A DNA stretch of 64,000 nucleotides from Vicinamibacterales bacterium (GTDB lineage Bacteria; Acidobacteriota; Vicinamibacteria; Vicinamibacterales; UBA8438). The stretch is taken from assembly GCA_958296065.1 (NCBI GenBank), contig CATQHX010000001.1, forward strand, positions 1 through 64,000. The letters run 5' to 3'. Positions within the stretch are counted from its first letter, which is position 1; each line of letters begins with the position of its first letter. Below are positions 7,921-17,075 of the stretch, in pieces. A program made the translations under genes and the position numbers. Below the pieces are notes generated by a model. It worked only from the letters and a program-made list of their open reading frames with translations, did not search any database and had not been told where the DNA came from.

Positions 7921-9018
7921 ATGTCCCGTCCGGGTGATCGCACCTCGCTTCCGGCCGGCCTGCTGGCCCTGCTGTGCCTGGGTCCGGCGTTGCCGGCGGC
8001 GGCGCAGCAACAGGCGACGTTGCTCGCCGACCTCACCATCTATGGCGACAACACCGAGTTCTTCAACCCCTTTCGGGACGGCGAGACCCTGTTGGGGGCC
8101 GCCGGAACGGTGGGCGTCGATATCGAGCTGACGGACCAGGCGACACTGCGCGGCGGGCTGTTCCTGAACCACCGGTACGGCTCCGCCCGATTCGCCGAGC
8201 AGTGGCGGCCGGTCATCAGCCTGACCGTCGAGAGCGGCGCCTCGCGCTTCGTCTTCGGCACGCTCGACACCGTCCCGAACGACTTCACGGCCGCCCCCGA
8301 CCTCGGCGGGCCGCATGGCCTGCTGCCGCCGCTGCAGGTCGAGACGTTGGCGTTCACGCGTCCCCACGAGGGCGGCATCCAGTGGCAGGTGGCATCGGAC
8401 CGGCTCGACCAGGACGCCTGGATCAACTGGCAGCGCCTGAACACCGCGGAGCATCGCGAGCGTTTCGATGCCGGCGTACGAGGCCGACTGGCAATCGGGG
8501 CCGGGTCGCCGGTCGCGCTCGCCTACCAGATGCACATCGTGCATGAAGGCGGCCAACTCTTCGACGCCGGACCGGTGAACGACAGCATCGCCGGGGGTCC
8601 GGGCCTGGTGATCGAGCCGCGCATCGGATTCTTCGACGCCACGTCCGTCGAGGCCTACGCGATGTGGTCGAAGCACGTCCCGGACCGGGCCGTGCCGGAA
8701 TCGACCGACCACGGCCACGGCATCTTTCTGCGCGCCGCGGCGACAAAGCGCGGCTGGCGCGGACACGCGATCCTGTGGCGCGCCTGCCTGTGGCTGAAGG
8801 AGGAGGGCGACCCGAACTACGGCTCACGCCTGCAGGACTCCACCGTGTTCCGTGCGACCCGCCGCTACGGGGAGGTGGGGTTGTCGAGGGCCTTCTACGA
8901 AGCCGACGGCGTCATGCTCGCCGGCTCGCTGCGGCTGCATCGCGTCGAGCGGGACTACAACTACTCCTTCCGCATCCTGGCCCACGTCAACGCCGCGCTG
9001 GCGATCTTCAGGCGCTGA
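7921..9018 (+). CDS. Predicted outer-membrane beta-barrel protein, function unknown
   Basis: A 365-aa protein with a signal peptide (hydrophobic LLALLCLGPALPAAAQ, cleavage after AAAQ likely). The mature part alternates polar and hydrophobic residues, is rich in aromatic residues and glycine, and has no catalytic motif I can name, which fits a barrel of 12-16 strands. The N-terminus of the mature protein reads TLLADLTIYGDNTEFFNPF. It is divergent from the glycosidase/glycosyltransferase fusion, so it may be the outer-membrane partner of that polysaccharide enzyme. That link rests on position only. Confidence 0.6.
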   Translation: MSRPGDRTSLPAGLLALLCLGPALPAAAQQQATLLADLTIYGDNTEFFNPFRDGETLLGAAGTVGVDIELTDQATLRGGLFLNHRYGSARFAEQWRPVISLTVESGASRFVFGTLDTVPNDFTAAPDLGGPHGLLPPLQVETLAFTRPHEGGIQWQVASDRLDQDAWINWQRLNTAEHRERFDAGVRGRLAIGAGSPVALAYQMHIVHEGGQLFDAGPVNDSIAGGPGLVIEPRIGFFDATSVEAYAMWSKHVPDRAVPESTDHGHGIFLRAAATKRGWRGHAILWRACLWLKEEGDPNYGSRLQDSTVFRATRRYGEVGLSRAFYEADGVMLAGSLRLHRVERDYNYSFRILAHVNAALAIFRR

Positions 9019-9105
9019 TCCTCGAGCCGCGCGGCACGCTGCCACGACCCTCGGCAAGAGCCGGAAGGGGGGAAGCTACTACTGGCCGGGGCTGAATTTC
9101 GGAGG

Positions 9106-9182
9106 TGGCGCGCCCTGCAGGATTCGAACCTGCGGCCTCCTGGTTCGTAGCCAGACGCTCTATCCAGCTGAGCTAAGGGCGC
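9106..9182 (-). tRNA. tRNA-Arg (anticodon ACG)
   Basis: On the minus strand GCGCCCT (9182-9176) pairs with AGGGCGC (9116-9110); the discriminator is G and CCA is encoded at 9108-9106. The anticodon arm TCTGG-CTACGAA-CCAGG gives anticodon ACG, and the T-arm has GGTTCGAAT. A34 of this tRNA is the expected target of TadA (3059-3538). Confidence 0.96.
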
Positions 9183-9290
9183 GTTCGTGCGGTGGCCAAA
9201 ACAGTGATTATACCGGACAAACCCGACCAGTGACCGCGTAAATGCCGGCGGACGCGTCCGGGCCACGCGAGCCGTGCCCGGCCGACCGCG

Positions 9291-11147
9291 TCAGCGGCGG
9301 GTGGGACCTGGTCGCGGCAACCCGAGACCGGCCGGAAGGCCGTCATCCAGGGTGACCGGCAACCGCCCCTGTATCGGAATCTCGCCGGCAATGGCCTTCA
9401 CCGCGGTCATCTCGGACATCCCGCGGTAGTCGTAGGTCAGCAGCACCGTCGGCAGCTCGGACAGCGTGCGCGCCACGTACGGGTTGCCGAACAGGACGAC
9501 GACCAGCGGCTGACCGCGCTCGGCCGTGTCCTCGGCAAGGTCCCGCAGAAACGCGACCAGATCATCGTCCAGGTCCATGCGCCCGCTGAACGACGCGGTG
9601 CGCATGAAGATGCCGGCGACAACGGCGTCGAAGCGCGCGCCGGTCTCGCGCACGAGCTCGATGTCGGCGGGAGGCGTCCGGTCCGAGAGCTCGATCGCGG
9701 TGACATCGAGCCAGCGGTCCCGTAGCTCGGAAATTGCGAACCGGCTGGGCGCGCCGATGCCCCAGCCGGAGGGGTAATCGAGAATCGACAGATAGAGCAG
9801 GCTGCCGTCACGCGGCGTGCGCAACGGCACGTCCCCGGCCGCGTCCCTGATCAGCGTGATCGACCGCTCGCTCACGGCGCGGGCGACCGCGCGATGCGCT
9901 CGCGTGCCGACGATCTCCGGCAGCGCGTCGAGGTCGACGCGGGCACCGCGGTGCAGGCCGAGCCGTGCCTTCGCCTCCAGCACGCGCCGCACCGACCGGT
10001 CGAGTTGCGCGCTGCCGATCGCGCCGTCCGCCACCGCCGCCCGGACGCCGGCGAGGGCGGCCCGATCATCCGGTGAATGCAGGACCACGTCGTGCCCCGC
10101 GGCCACCGCCCGCGCCGCCGCACCCGCCGGCGGCAGCATGCGGGTGATGGCGCGCATCCGCATCGAGTCGGTGAAGACCAGGCCGTCGAACCCCAGATCG
10201 TCCCGCAGCAGCGCGGTGGCAATCGGCGCGCTGAACGTCGCCGGGTTGCGTACGTCCGGGTCGAGCGCCGGCAGGGCGACGTGCGCCGTCATCACCGCGC
10301 CGGCCCCGGCCGCGATGCCGGCCCGGAACGGCGGGAGCTCGACCGCCTCGAGCCGCTCGCGGGAGTGGCGGATGACCGGCAGCGCAAGGTGCGAATCGAC
10401 ATCCGTATCTCCGTGGCCGGGGAAGTGCTTGACCGCGGCAATCATGCCGCCCGCCGCCAGACCCTCGACATACGCCGCGGCCAGCCGGCCGACCGTGGCC
10501 GCGTCCTCGCCGAACGACCGCGTGTTGATCACCGGGTTGCGGGGGTTGTTGTTGACGTCGACCACGGGGGCGAAGTTCACGTGGATGCCGATGGCCCGCG
10601 CCTCGAGTGCCGTGACGCGGCCGGCCTCGAAGGCCAGGCGCGGGTCGCCCGCCGCGCCGAACGCCATCGCGCGGGGGAAGTTGGTGGCCCCGGTCATGCG
10701 GAACCCGACTCCCGTCTCGAAGTCGGCGGTAACCAGCAGCGGGATCTCCGCCGCCGCCTGCAGGCGGTTGAGCAGCGACGCCGCGGCCAGCGGCTGGCCA
10801 AGCGTCGTTCGCGAATACGTCGGGTTGAGAAGGACATCCGGCCGCGCCCGCCGCGCACCGAACACATGCACGCCGCCGACGTGGTGCTCCCGCACCAGCT
10901 CCCGGAGATCGTCGTAGACGGCGCTGTCGCTGCTCGTGTAGATGGAGCGGAACGTGGGGGTGACGAGCTGGCCGACCTTCTCGTCGACGCTCAGCCGGGC
11001 GAGCGTTTCTTCCACCCAGCGCCGCGCTGCCGGATCGAGATCGTCCTGGGCCTGAAGACTCGGCCGCCCCAGCGCGACAACCGCCGCGACCACGGCAGCA
11101 ACCGCCGCCGCCCGACGGAGACCCGTCCCCGCGAAACCAGCTTCCAT
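9291..11147 (-). CDS. Exported glycoside hydrolase family 3 enzyme
   Basis: A 618-aa protein with a signal sequence (AAAVAAVVAAVVALG, cleavage near LQAQ). The N-terminal GH3 barrel contains the KHFPGHGDTDVDSH motif typical of NagZ-type beta-N-acetylglucosaminidases and the nucleophile segment VFTDSMRM. A C-terminal alpha/beta domain follows (residues about 420-618), so the layout is the two-domain bacterial GH3 type. It is likely a periplasmic beta-hexosaminidase or beta-glucosidase; the FPGHGDT motif favours N-acetylglucosamine substrates, as in peptidoglycan recycling. On the minus strand TAAGAT lies 6 bp before the ATG with no Shine-Dalgarno sequence, a leaderless arrangement. Confidence 0.88.
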   Translation of the reverse strand: MEAGFAGTGLRRAAAVAAVVAAVVALGRPSLQAQDDLDPAARRWVEETLARLSVDEKVGQLVTPTFRSIYTSSDSAVYDDLRELVREHHVGGVHVFGARRARPDVLLNPTYSRTTLGQPLAAASLLNRLQAAAEIPLLVTADFETGVGFRMTGATNFPRAMAFGAAGDPRLAFEAGRVTALEARAIGIHVNFAPVVDVNNNPRNPVINTRSFGEDAATVGRLAAAYVEGLAAGGMIAAVKHFPGHGDTDVDSHLALPVIRHSRERLEAVELPPFRAGIAAGAGAVMTAHVALPALDPDVRNPATFSAPIATALLRDDLGFDGLVFTDSMRMRAITRMLPPAGAAARAVAAGHDVVLHSPDDRAALAGVRAAVADGAIGSAQLDRSVRRVLEAKARLGLHRGARVDLDALPEIVGTRAHRAVARAVSERSITLIRDAAGDVPLRTPRDGSLLYLSILDYPSGWGIGAPSRFAISELRDRWLDVTAIELSDRTPPADIELVRETGARFDAVVAGIFMRTASFSGRMDLDDDLVAFLRDLAEDTAERGQPLVVVLFGNPYVARTLSELPTVLLTYDYRGMSEMTAVKAIAGEIPIQGRLPVTLDDGLPAGLGLPRPGPTRR

Positions 11148-11286
11148 CAGCGGATCTTACAGCCCGCGGCAAGCAAGCTGACTACTATTGCCCTGGACCG
11201 CCGCGGCCTCCGCGTGGAGAAGCGGTCGGCACCCGATGGACGCGCCGGCAGCGAGTGCACGCCCGTGCCGCGACGTCGGCGGTCGC

Positions 11287-11292
11287 TATAAT
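11287..11292 (+). promoter_or_regulatory. TATAAT box before moaB
   Basis: A perfect TATAAT ends 7 bp before the GTG at 11300. This decides the moaB start, because a 5' extension of the frame would place the promoter inside the gene. Confidence 0.5.
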
Positions 11293-11299
11293 CGCCCAC

Positions 11300-11803
11300 G
11301 TGAGCCACGTCACCCACCGCGCCGCTGCACCGAAGACCAGCCGCTGTTACGTCGTCACGATCAGCGACACGCGGACCGAGGAGACCGACCGCGGCGGCGA
11401 GGCCATCGTGGAGCTGCTGTCGCAACACGACCACGAGGTCGCCGGCAAGACCATCGTGCCGGACGATCCGGAGCGGGTACGCGGCGCCCTGCAGGCCGGC
11501 ATCGAAACCCCCGACATAGACGCCGTGATAGCCACCGGCGGCACCGGCATCACGCGGCGCGACGGCACCTACGAGGTGGTTTCCGTCCTGCTCGAGAAAC
11601 GCATCGACGGTTTCGGCGAGCTGTTCCGCGCCCTGAGCTACGAGGAGATCGGACCGGCGGCGATGATGAGCCGCGCCTGCGCAGGCCTCGCCGGCGGCAC
11701 CATCATCATCAGCCTGCCCGGCTCGGAAAACGCCGTGCGGCTGGCGATGACGAAGCTGATCCTCCCGGAGCTCGGCCACATGGTCCGCGAGGCGCGCCGG
11801 TGA
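11300..11803 (+). CDS. moaB: Molybdenum cofactor biosynthesis protein MoaB
   Basis: This protein of about 167 aa is of the MoaB/MogA family, which adenylylates molybdopterin before metal insertion. It has VVTISDTRTEETDRGG, ATGGTGITRRD (the substrate loop GGTG) and ISLPGSENAV near the C-terminus. I start it at the GTG at 11300 because a TATAAT sits 7 bp upstream; an ATG 45 bp further up would add a tail lying within the promoter. The stop overlaps the GTG of moeA by four bases, so the two are one translationally coupled operon for molybdenum cofactor completion. Confidence 0.88.
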   Translation: MSHVTHRAAAPKTSRCYVVTISDTRTEETDRGGEAIVELLSQHDHEVAGKTIVPDDPERVRGALQAGIETPDIDAVIATGGTGITRRDGTYEVVSVLLEKRIDGFGELFRALSYEEIGPAAMMSRACAGLAGGTIIISLPGSENAVRLAMTKLILPELGHMVREARR

Positions 11804-13038
11804 GCGGCGACGGGCGCGGCACGAAGATGCGTCCCTTCCGGGAAACCATCCCGATAGACGAGGCGCTCCGCATCGTGGGAGAGGCGGCCCGGCCGCTCGT
11901 CCGCATGGTGCGCGTCGGGCTGGCGGAGGCCAACGGCCGGGTGCTGGCCGCCCGGATAATCGCGGATCGCGACGTGCCGCCCTTCGACCGCGCCGCGATG
12001 GACGGCTATGCGGTGGTCGCGGACGACACGTCGGCGGCGAGTCCGGAGGCGCCCGCCCGGCTGCGCTGCGTCGGTACGGTCCATACCGGGGAGGTTGCGA
12101 CCCGCGCTCTCGTCGGCGGGGAGTGCATCCAGATCGCGACCGGGGCGCCGCTTCCCGACGGCGCCGACGCCGTGGTCATGGTGGAGCAGACCGACCGCCG
12201 CGGCGATGCGGTCGAGGTGTTCGCCTCGGTGCACGCGCGCCAGCACATCGGCCGCCGGGGAGCCGACATCGAGGCCGGCCAGACCGTGCTGCAGCCCGGC
12301 AACGTGCTGACCCCGAGCCGCGTCGGCTCCATCGCCGCCCTCGGCATCGCCGAGGTCGACGTCTACGACCGGCCGCGCGTCGGCATCGTCTCCACCGGCG
12401 ACGAGATCGTCGAGCCGGGACGACCGCTCGCTCCCGGCCAGATCTACGACATCAACCGCTTTACCCTGGGCGCCGTCATCGGCGAGCACGGCGGGACGGC
12501 CACTGCACATCCCATCACCGGCGACACCATCGAGGCGCTCGGCGCCGCGGTGGACGCCATCATCGCCCGCGGAACGGACATCCTGGTCTTCTCCGGCGGC
12601 AGCTCCGTCGGCGAGCGCGACCTGACCCGCGACGTGCTCCGCCAGAAGGGCGATGTGGCGTTCCACGGCATCGCTGTCAAGCCGGGCAAGCCGACCGCGT
12701 TCGGCCACATCGCCTCGACGCCGGTGTTGGGGATGCCGGGCTACCCGACCTCATGCCTGTCGAACGCCTACCTGCTGCTGGTGCCGCTGCTGCGCCGGAT
12801 GGCCCACCTGCCGCAGCTCCGGACCCGGACAATCAGCGTGCCGGCGGCACACCGCATCGTCTCGGTCGGCAACCGGCACCAGTTTTACTCGGTGCGGGTG
12901 GTCGACGGCGCCGCGGTCGGCGCGTTCAAGGCCTCGGGCGACATCACCAGCATGTCGCAGGCCGACGGCTACATCGAGATCCCGATGGGGGTCGACGCGG
13001 TCGAGGAAGGCGAGCCGGTCGACGTCACGCTGTTCTGA
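11800..13038 (+). CDS. moeA: Molybdopterin molybdenumtransferase MoeA
   Basis: A 412-aa MoeA. Domain order is normal: PPFDRAAMDGYAV in the N-terminal part, GEVATRALVGGECIQIATGAPLPDGADAVV, then the MogA-like domain with ISTGDE-type VGIVSTGDEIVEPG, FSGGSSVGERD and PGKPTAFG, and a C-terminal beta domain. It inserts molybdate into adenylylated molybdopterin made by the upstream MoaB-type protein. It starts at GTG in a GTGA overlap with moaB; an internal ATG at 11827 is an alternative start. Confidence 0.93.
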   Translation: MSGDGRGTKMRPFRETIPIDEALRIVGEAARPLVRMVRVGLAEANGRVLAARIIADRDVPPFDRAAMDGYAVVADDTSAASPEAPARLRCVGTVHTGEVATRALVGGECIQIATGAPLPDGADAVVMVEQTDRRGDAVEVFASVHARQHIGRRGADIEAGQTVLQPGNVLTPSRVGSIAALGIAEVDVYDRPRVGIVSTGDEIVEPGRPLAPGQIYDINRFTLGAVIGEHGGTATAHPITGDTIEALGAAVDAIIARGTDILVFSGGSSVGERDLTRDVLRQKGDVAFHGIAVKPGKPTAFGHIASTPVLGMPGYPTSCLSNAYLLLVPLLRRMAHLPQLRTRTISVPAAHRIVSVGNRHQFYSVRVVDGAAVGAFKASGDITSMSQADGYIEIPMGVDAVEEGEPVDVTLF

Positions 13039-13047
13039 CCCGCCCGG

Positions 13048-13512
13048 CTACCGCTTGCCCATCCGCCGCGCCCACTCCAGCTCCAGGACGTCCGCCGTGT
13101 GGAGGTCGAAGACGTCCCCGGTCCGCTTGTGGTCGCCGCGGAACTCGGTGTGGCAGCGGTAGCAGACCTCCAGATCGCGCAGCCGGCGGTAGACGATGAG
13201 GTCGAGCAGCGCCGCGCCGCCCAGGATGCCGTAGGCCACCAGGTCCATCCCGAACCAGTAGAAGCCGGCGCTGACGAGCGCCCCGGTGATGATCACGGCC
13301 AAGCCGAGCTTCGGATCGAAGTCCTTGCGGATGTAGACCTCGCCGCCCTCGCAGACCGGGCAGGCGTCGACCTCGTCGCCGGCGCGGACCTTGTCGCTCA
13401 CCGCCAGCGAGATCGCACGGTCGCATGCGCCGCACAGGACGGCGGTCGGCGCCTCGGCCGCCGCGAGCGGCAGGCGGCTGGCGCACTCCGGACAGATGAT
13501 GGTCAGGTTCAC
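13048..13512 (-). CDS. Zinc-ribbon membrane protein, function unknown
   Basis: A 154-aa protein. The N-terminus has two zinc-binding pairs (CPEC and CGAC), then CPVC, two adjacent hydrophobic segments (LAVIITGALVSAGFYW, then LVAYGILGGAALLDLIVY) and a final CYRCH. That is a double zinc-ribbon protein with a membrane hairpin. The GTG start overlaps the stop of the upstream membrane-protein gene by four bases (GTGA), so the two are made together and probably form a complex. The zinc ribbons could bind nucleic acid, protein or metal. I do not recognise the family. Confidence 0.7.
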   Translation of the reverse strand: MNLTIICPECASRLPLAAAEAPTAVLCGACDRAISLAVSDKVRAGDEVDACPVCEGGEVYIRKDFDPKLGLAVIITGALVSAGFYWFGMDLVAYGILGGAALLDLIVYRRLRDLEVCYRCHTEFRGDHKRTGDVFDLHTADVLELEWARRMGKR

Positions 13513-14309
13513 AACGGCACCCGCTGCGAGACGAGCAGGTACTTCGCCAGCACCTCGCCGACGATCACGGTGAAGAAGTCGACGTAGAGAATACCGGTGG
13601 CCGACTGCGTGGAGCGGATCTTGGCCGTCTCCCAGGTCAGGTACGAGAGGACGGCGGGCCCAAGCAACCCGAACAGCACCCGCTGCCAGAGGAAGACCCC
13701 CTCTATCGACAGCATGTAGCGATCGAAGCCGGCCCCGGACGGTGCCTGCCAGGTGGCCAGCGCGGCCGCGATGACCGTACCGACGACCGCGATTCGCACG
13801 ACCGTCGTTCCGATGTGGAACTTCACGATCCGCTGCAGCAGGGAGACGTCCATCGACGGCAGCACGAGATACCAGTGCCCGAGAATCATCGCCGTACAGC
13901 TTCCGCCCAGCAGCGCCGACGACGAGAGGAAGCTCGCGATGGCAAGCCAGGGGGACGGCCCCGCCTCGACCACCGACCAACCCACGGCCTGCACCACGAG
14001 CGCGGCCCCGCCTCCCAGCACCGTCGTCCACAGCAGGACGGGACGCAGCGTCGCCAGGGCGCGACCGATGGTGGCCCAGTAGACGAGCAGGGCGCCGGCC
14101 GCCGTGAGCAGGGCGCCGAGCCCGAAGCCGGCAGCCGGCGCTCCGGCCGGCGGGTCGGGGCGGAACGCCAGCGCGATCAGCAGCAGGACGGCGGCCAGCC
14201 CCGCGTTGAAGCGGAAGAACTTGACGCCGGCCGCCTGCCCCACGAGCAGCAGCGACGCGGCGATGCCGACGGCCAGATGCGCGAGAAACAGGAAGAGCAC
14301 CGAGGCCAT
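13509..14309 (-). CDS. Polytopic membrane protein, function unknown
   Basis: A 266-aa integral membrane protein with about eight hydrophobic helices. Conserved-looking features are a GHWYLVLPSM segment in the middle and a Glu-Thr-Ala-Lys stretch before the last helix. No transporter signature is obvious. A clear AGGAGG ribosome site precedes the ATG. It is followed by the zinc-ribbon protein in a GTGA overlap. Just upstream, GTTGCAGGTACTGC is repeated twice (14339-14352, 14357-14370). Confidence 0.7.
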   Translation of the reverse strand: MASVLFLFLAHLAVGIAASLLLVGQAAGVKFFRFNAGLAAVLLLIALAFRPDPPAGAPAAGFGLGALLTAAGALLVYWATIGRALATLRPVLLWTTVLGGGAALVVQAVGWSVVEAGPSPWLAIASFLSSSALLGGSCTAMILGHWYLVLPSMDVSLLQRIVKFHIGTTVVRIAVVGTVIAAALATWQAPSGAGFDRYMLSIEGVFLWQRVLFGLLGPAVLSYLTWETAKIRSTQSATGILYVDFFTVIVGEVLAKYLLVSQRVPL

Positions 14310-14391
14310 GACGCGGAGTTCTCCTCCTGCTGTCTCTTGTTGCAGGTACTGCGGGCGTTGCAGGTACTGCCTGCGGCGCTTGGATCGGCGC

Positions 14392-14991
<600 letters not shown>

Positions 14992-15147
14992 CGGTCTGAG
15001 TGTCTCCTTGGGGGTCGGATCGCCCGGTCCCCCGGGCGCCGTGCGTTACGGCCGCAGTGCGTCGCCGCGCTGTGCAGCCAGTTAGTCTAACAGAGCGAAT
15101 GCAGCTCGCCGGTGGACCTCCGGACCGCGAGCGGACACCGCGGGTCC

Positions 15148-15256
15148 ATTGCCGGATGGAAACCCGCGACCTGCGGCCCAGCGCAGCTCATCGTGCGCGA
15201 GGGCGGGTCCTGCAGCGCGGATTGCCGGATGGAACCCGCGACCTGCGGCCCAGCGC
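15148..15256. repeat. Intergenic direct repeat, two 36-37-bp copies
   Basis: A segment beginning ATTGCCGGATGGA and ending CTGCGGCCCAGCGC occurs at 15148-15184 and again at 15221-15256, differing by one extra A in the first copy. The copies start 73 bp apart, in the 284-bp gap between sod and nadA. Shorter related stretches occur near 48863, 53259 and 61870. Confidence 0.85.
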
Positions 15257-15275
15257 CACCCGCGGGTCGATTCCT

Positions 15276-16406
15276 TCAGTGGATCTCCAGCATGCGGTCC
15301 AGCGCCACGCGCGTCCATTCCTTCTCACGCTCCGGCACCACGATCCGGTTGTGGATCACGCCGTCGCGCAGCGCGTCGAGCACCCACAGCAGATGGTTCG
15401 GAGAGACCCGGAACATCGTCGAGCAGAGGCACCCGATCGGGTCGAGGGTCAGGATGGTGCGCTCGGGAGCGAGCCTGGCCGCCAGCCGGCTGACGAGATG
15501 GATCTCGGTTCCGATTGCCCAGGTGGAACCGGGCGGGCTCCCCGTTACCTTGTCGATGATGTACTCCGTCGAGCCGCAGTCGTCGGCCGCCTGCACCACG
15601 TCCCAGGTGCACTCCGGATGCACGATGACCCGCGCGCCCGGATGGCTGCGCCGGACGTGCTCCACCTGCGGCACGGTGAACCGGGTGTGCACCGAGCAAT
15701 GCCCCTTCCAGAGAATCATGCGGGCGTTGCGCAGCGCCTCGGCCTCCACGCCGCCGTACGGCAAATCGGGATCCCAGACGACCATCTCGTCGAGCGGCAC
15801 GCCCATCCGGTACGCGGTGTTGCGCCCCAGGTGCTGATCGGGCAGGAACAGGATCTGCCGGCCGCGCGCCCACGCCCAGCGCAGCGTCGGCTCGGCGTTG
15901 CCGGACGTGCAGACCACGCCGCCCCGCTCGCCGCAAAACGCCTTTATGGACGCGGCGGAGTTGATGTAGGTCACCGGCACGACGTCGGTGGCGCCCAGCG
16001 CCTGCAGCTCGTCCCAGCAGACCTCCAGTTGATCCGCCGCCGCCATATCCGCCATGGAACAGCCCGCCGCCAGGTCCGGCAGGATCACCTGCTGGCGCGG
16101 CGCGCTCAGCACATCGGCGCTCTCCGCCATGAAGTGAACGCCGCAGAACACGATGTAGTCGGCATCGTGCCGGCCGGCCGCCTGCCGCGCGAGCTTGAAC
16201 GAATCGCCCGTGCAGTCCGCGAACCGAATCACCTCGTCGCGCTGGTAGTGGTGCCCCAGTATCAGCAGACGCTCCCCGAGCTCCGCGCGCGTCCGCGCGA
16301 TGCGCTCGGCCATCTCGTCGTCCGATAGTCCCAGGTAACGGTCCGGCAACGGCTGCCGCTCTCCGATCTGCGACTGCTCGAACCGGGTCAGTTCCTCAAC
16401 GTCCAT
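15276..16406 (-). CDS. nadA: Quinolinate synthase NadA
   Basis: A 376-aa quinolinate synthase, which condenses iminoaspartate with dihydroxyacetone phosphate in de novo NAD synthesis and uses a [4Fe-4S] cluster. Diagnostic segments are LGHHYQRDEV, GDSFKLA, FCGVHFMAES, LAAGCSMAD, HPECTWDV, GTEIHLVSRL and the C-terminal CLCSTMFR. Cluster cysteines are expected in FCGVHF, the CTSGN segment and the CSTM region. nadB and nadC are not next to it. Two palindromic sites (16531-16656) lie upstream and may control it. Confidence 0.94.
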   Translation of the reverse strand: MDVEELTRFEQSQIGERQPLPDRYLGLSDDEMAERIARTRAELGERLLILGHHYQRDEVIRFADCTGDSFKLARQAAGRHDADYIVFCGVHFMAESADVLSAPRQQVILPDLAAGCSMADMAAADQLEVCWDELQALGATDVVPVTYINSAASIKAFCGERGGVVCTSGNAEPTLRWAWARGRQILFLPDQHLGRNTAYRMGVPLDEMVVWDPDLPYGGVEAEALRNARMILWKGHCSVHTRFTVPQVEHVRRSHPGARVIVHPECTWDVVQAADDCGSTEYIIDKVTGSPPGSTWAIGTEIHLVSRLAARLAPERTILTLDPIGCLCSTMFRVSPNHLLWVLDALRDGVIHNRIVVPEREKEWTRVALDRMLEIH

Positions 16407-16530
16407 CGCCGTGCTCCGTGCTGCTCCACTCCGCGCTGCGCGCGATCTTCCGTCCTCGGTCTTCCCAGCGCCCGGCCGGTCCCCTCGGCACCTCGCCTGG
16501 TCCGGTACGTCCCGGGACGCGCCTCTCCAG

Positions 16531-16656
16531 CTTGTGAAACTTTTCTCAAGCGGGCGGCGAGAAAAGGCGCCGACCCTTCCGGGAGGCCGGCGCCAGCGTC
16601 CAAACCAGGGACGCCCGGCGCGTTGCGGCTGTCAACTTTGTGAAAAGTTTCTCAAG
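16531..16656. promoter_or_regulatory. Pair of near-palindromic sites flanking a hairpin
   Basis: Two 20-bp sites, 16531-16550 and 16637-16656, share the pattern CTTGWGAAA-N2-TTTCWCAAG and are each close to perfectly palindromic. Between them GGCGCCG (16566-16572) can pair with CGGCGCC (16588-16594). The sites lie 125-250 bp upstream of nadA, and the distal one overlaps the end of the ATPase remnant. They look like operator sites for a dimeric repressor; the regulator is unknown. Confidence 0.45.
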
Positions 16657-17050
16657 CTCCGGTCGTCAAAAAGGCCAGATCCCTATTCGGAAGCTGACAT
16701 TGAAGACATCTTATCACGCCGCAGAACGGGGGGAATCGCGGAACGATGTAGTAGCTGGCCTCGGTCGTATCGCTGTCCGGCTTCTCCAACTTGACACGCA
16801 GGGTCAGATTCGACGGTCGACCTCTCGCCGAACTCCGATGGGAAACGGTGGAAAACCCTCCACGCCGTTCGATGACCGCTTGCAAGGGAGAGACCATGGC
16901 CTCCGAGAGGAATGCGAAGGCGTCGGTAAAGTTGCTCTTGCCGGAACCGTTCGGGCCTACGACGAAGGTGGGATTGTCGAAGTCGACATCCTGAAAGTAC
17001 ATGCTGCGAAACCCCATCAATCGCATCTGCCGCAGCGCGCAATGGACCAT
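16652..17050 (-). pseudogene. N-terminal fragment of an AAA/SMC-like ATPase
   Basis: The frame starts like an OLD/RecF-type ATPase: RLMGFRSMYFQDVDF, then the Walker A loop GPNGSGKSN and FTDAFAFLSEA. Similarity ends at about residue 100. There is no signature motif, Walker B or C-terminal half, though the family is normally 350 aa or more. The remaining tail is not convincing protein and ends at a palindromic site. This is a gene left by a deletion, probably once part of a defence or mobile island. Confidence 0.75.
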
Positions 17051-17075
17051 GCGTCACCTCGGGGCCGTAGCCCCC

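Noticed and set aside
8961..9266. Frames on both strands across tRNA-Arg
   Set aside because: The peptides (PCRIRTCGLLVRSQ; GYEPGGRRFESCRA) are typical of translated tRNA genes, not protein.
14339..14370. Two 14-bp direct repeats upstream of the membrane protein gene
   Set aside because: Only two short copies; no palindrome or link to other sites. Mentioned in the gene entry only.
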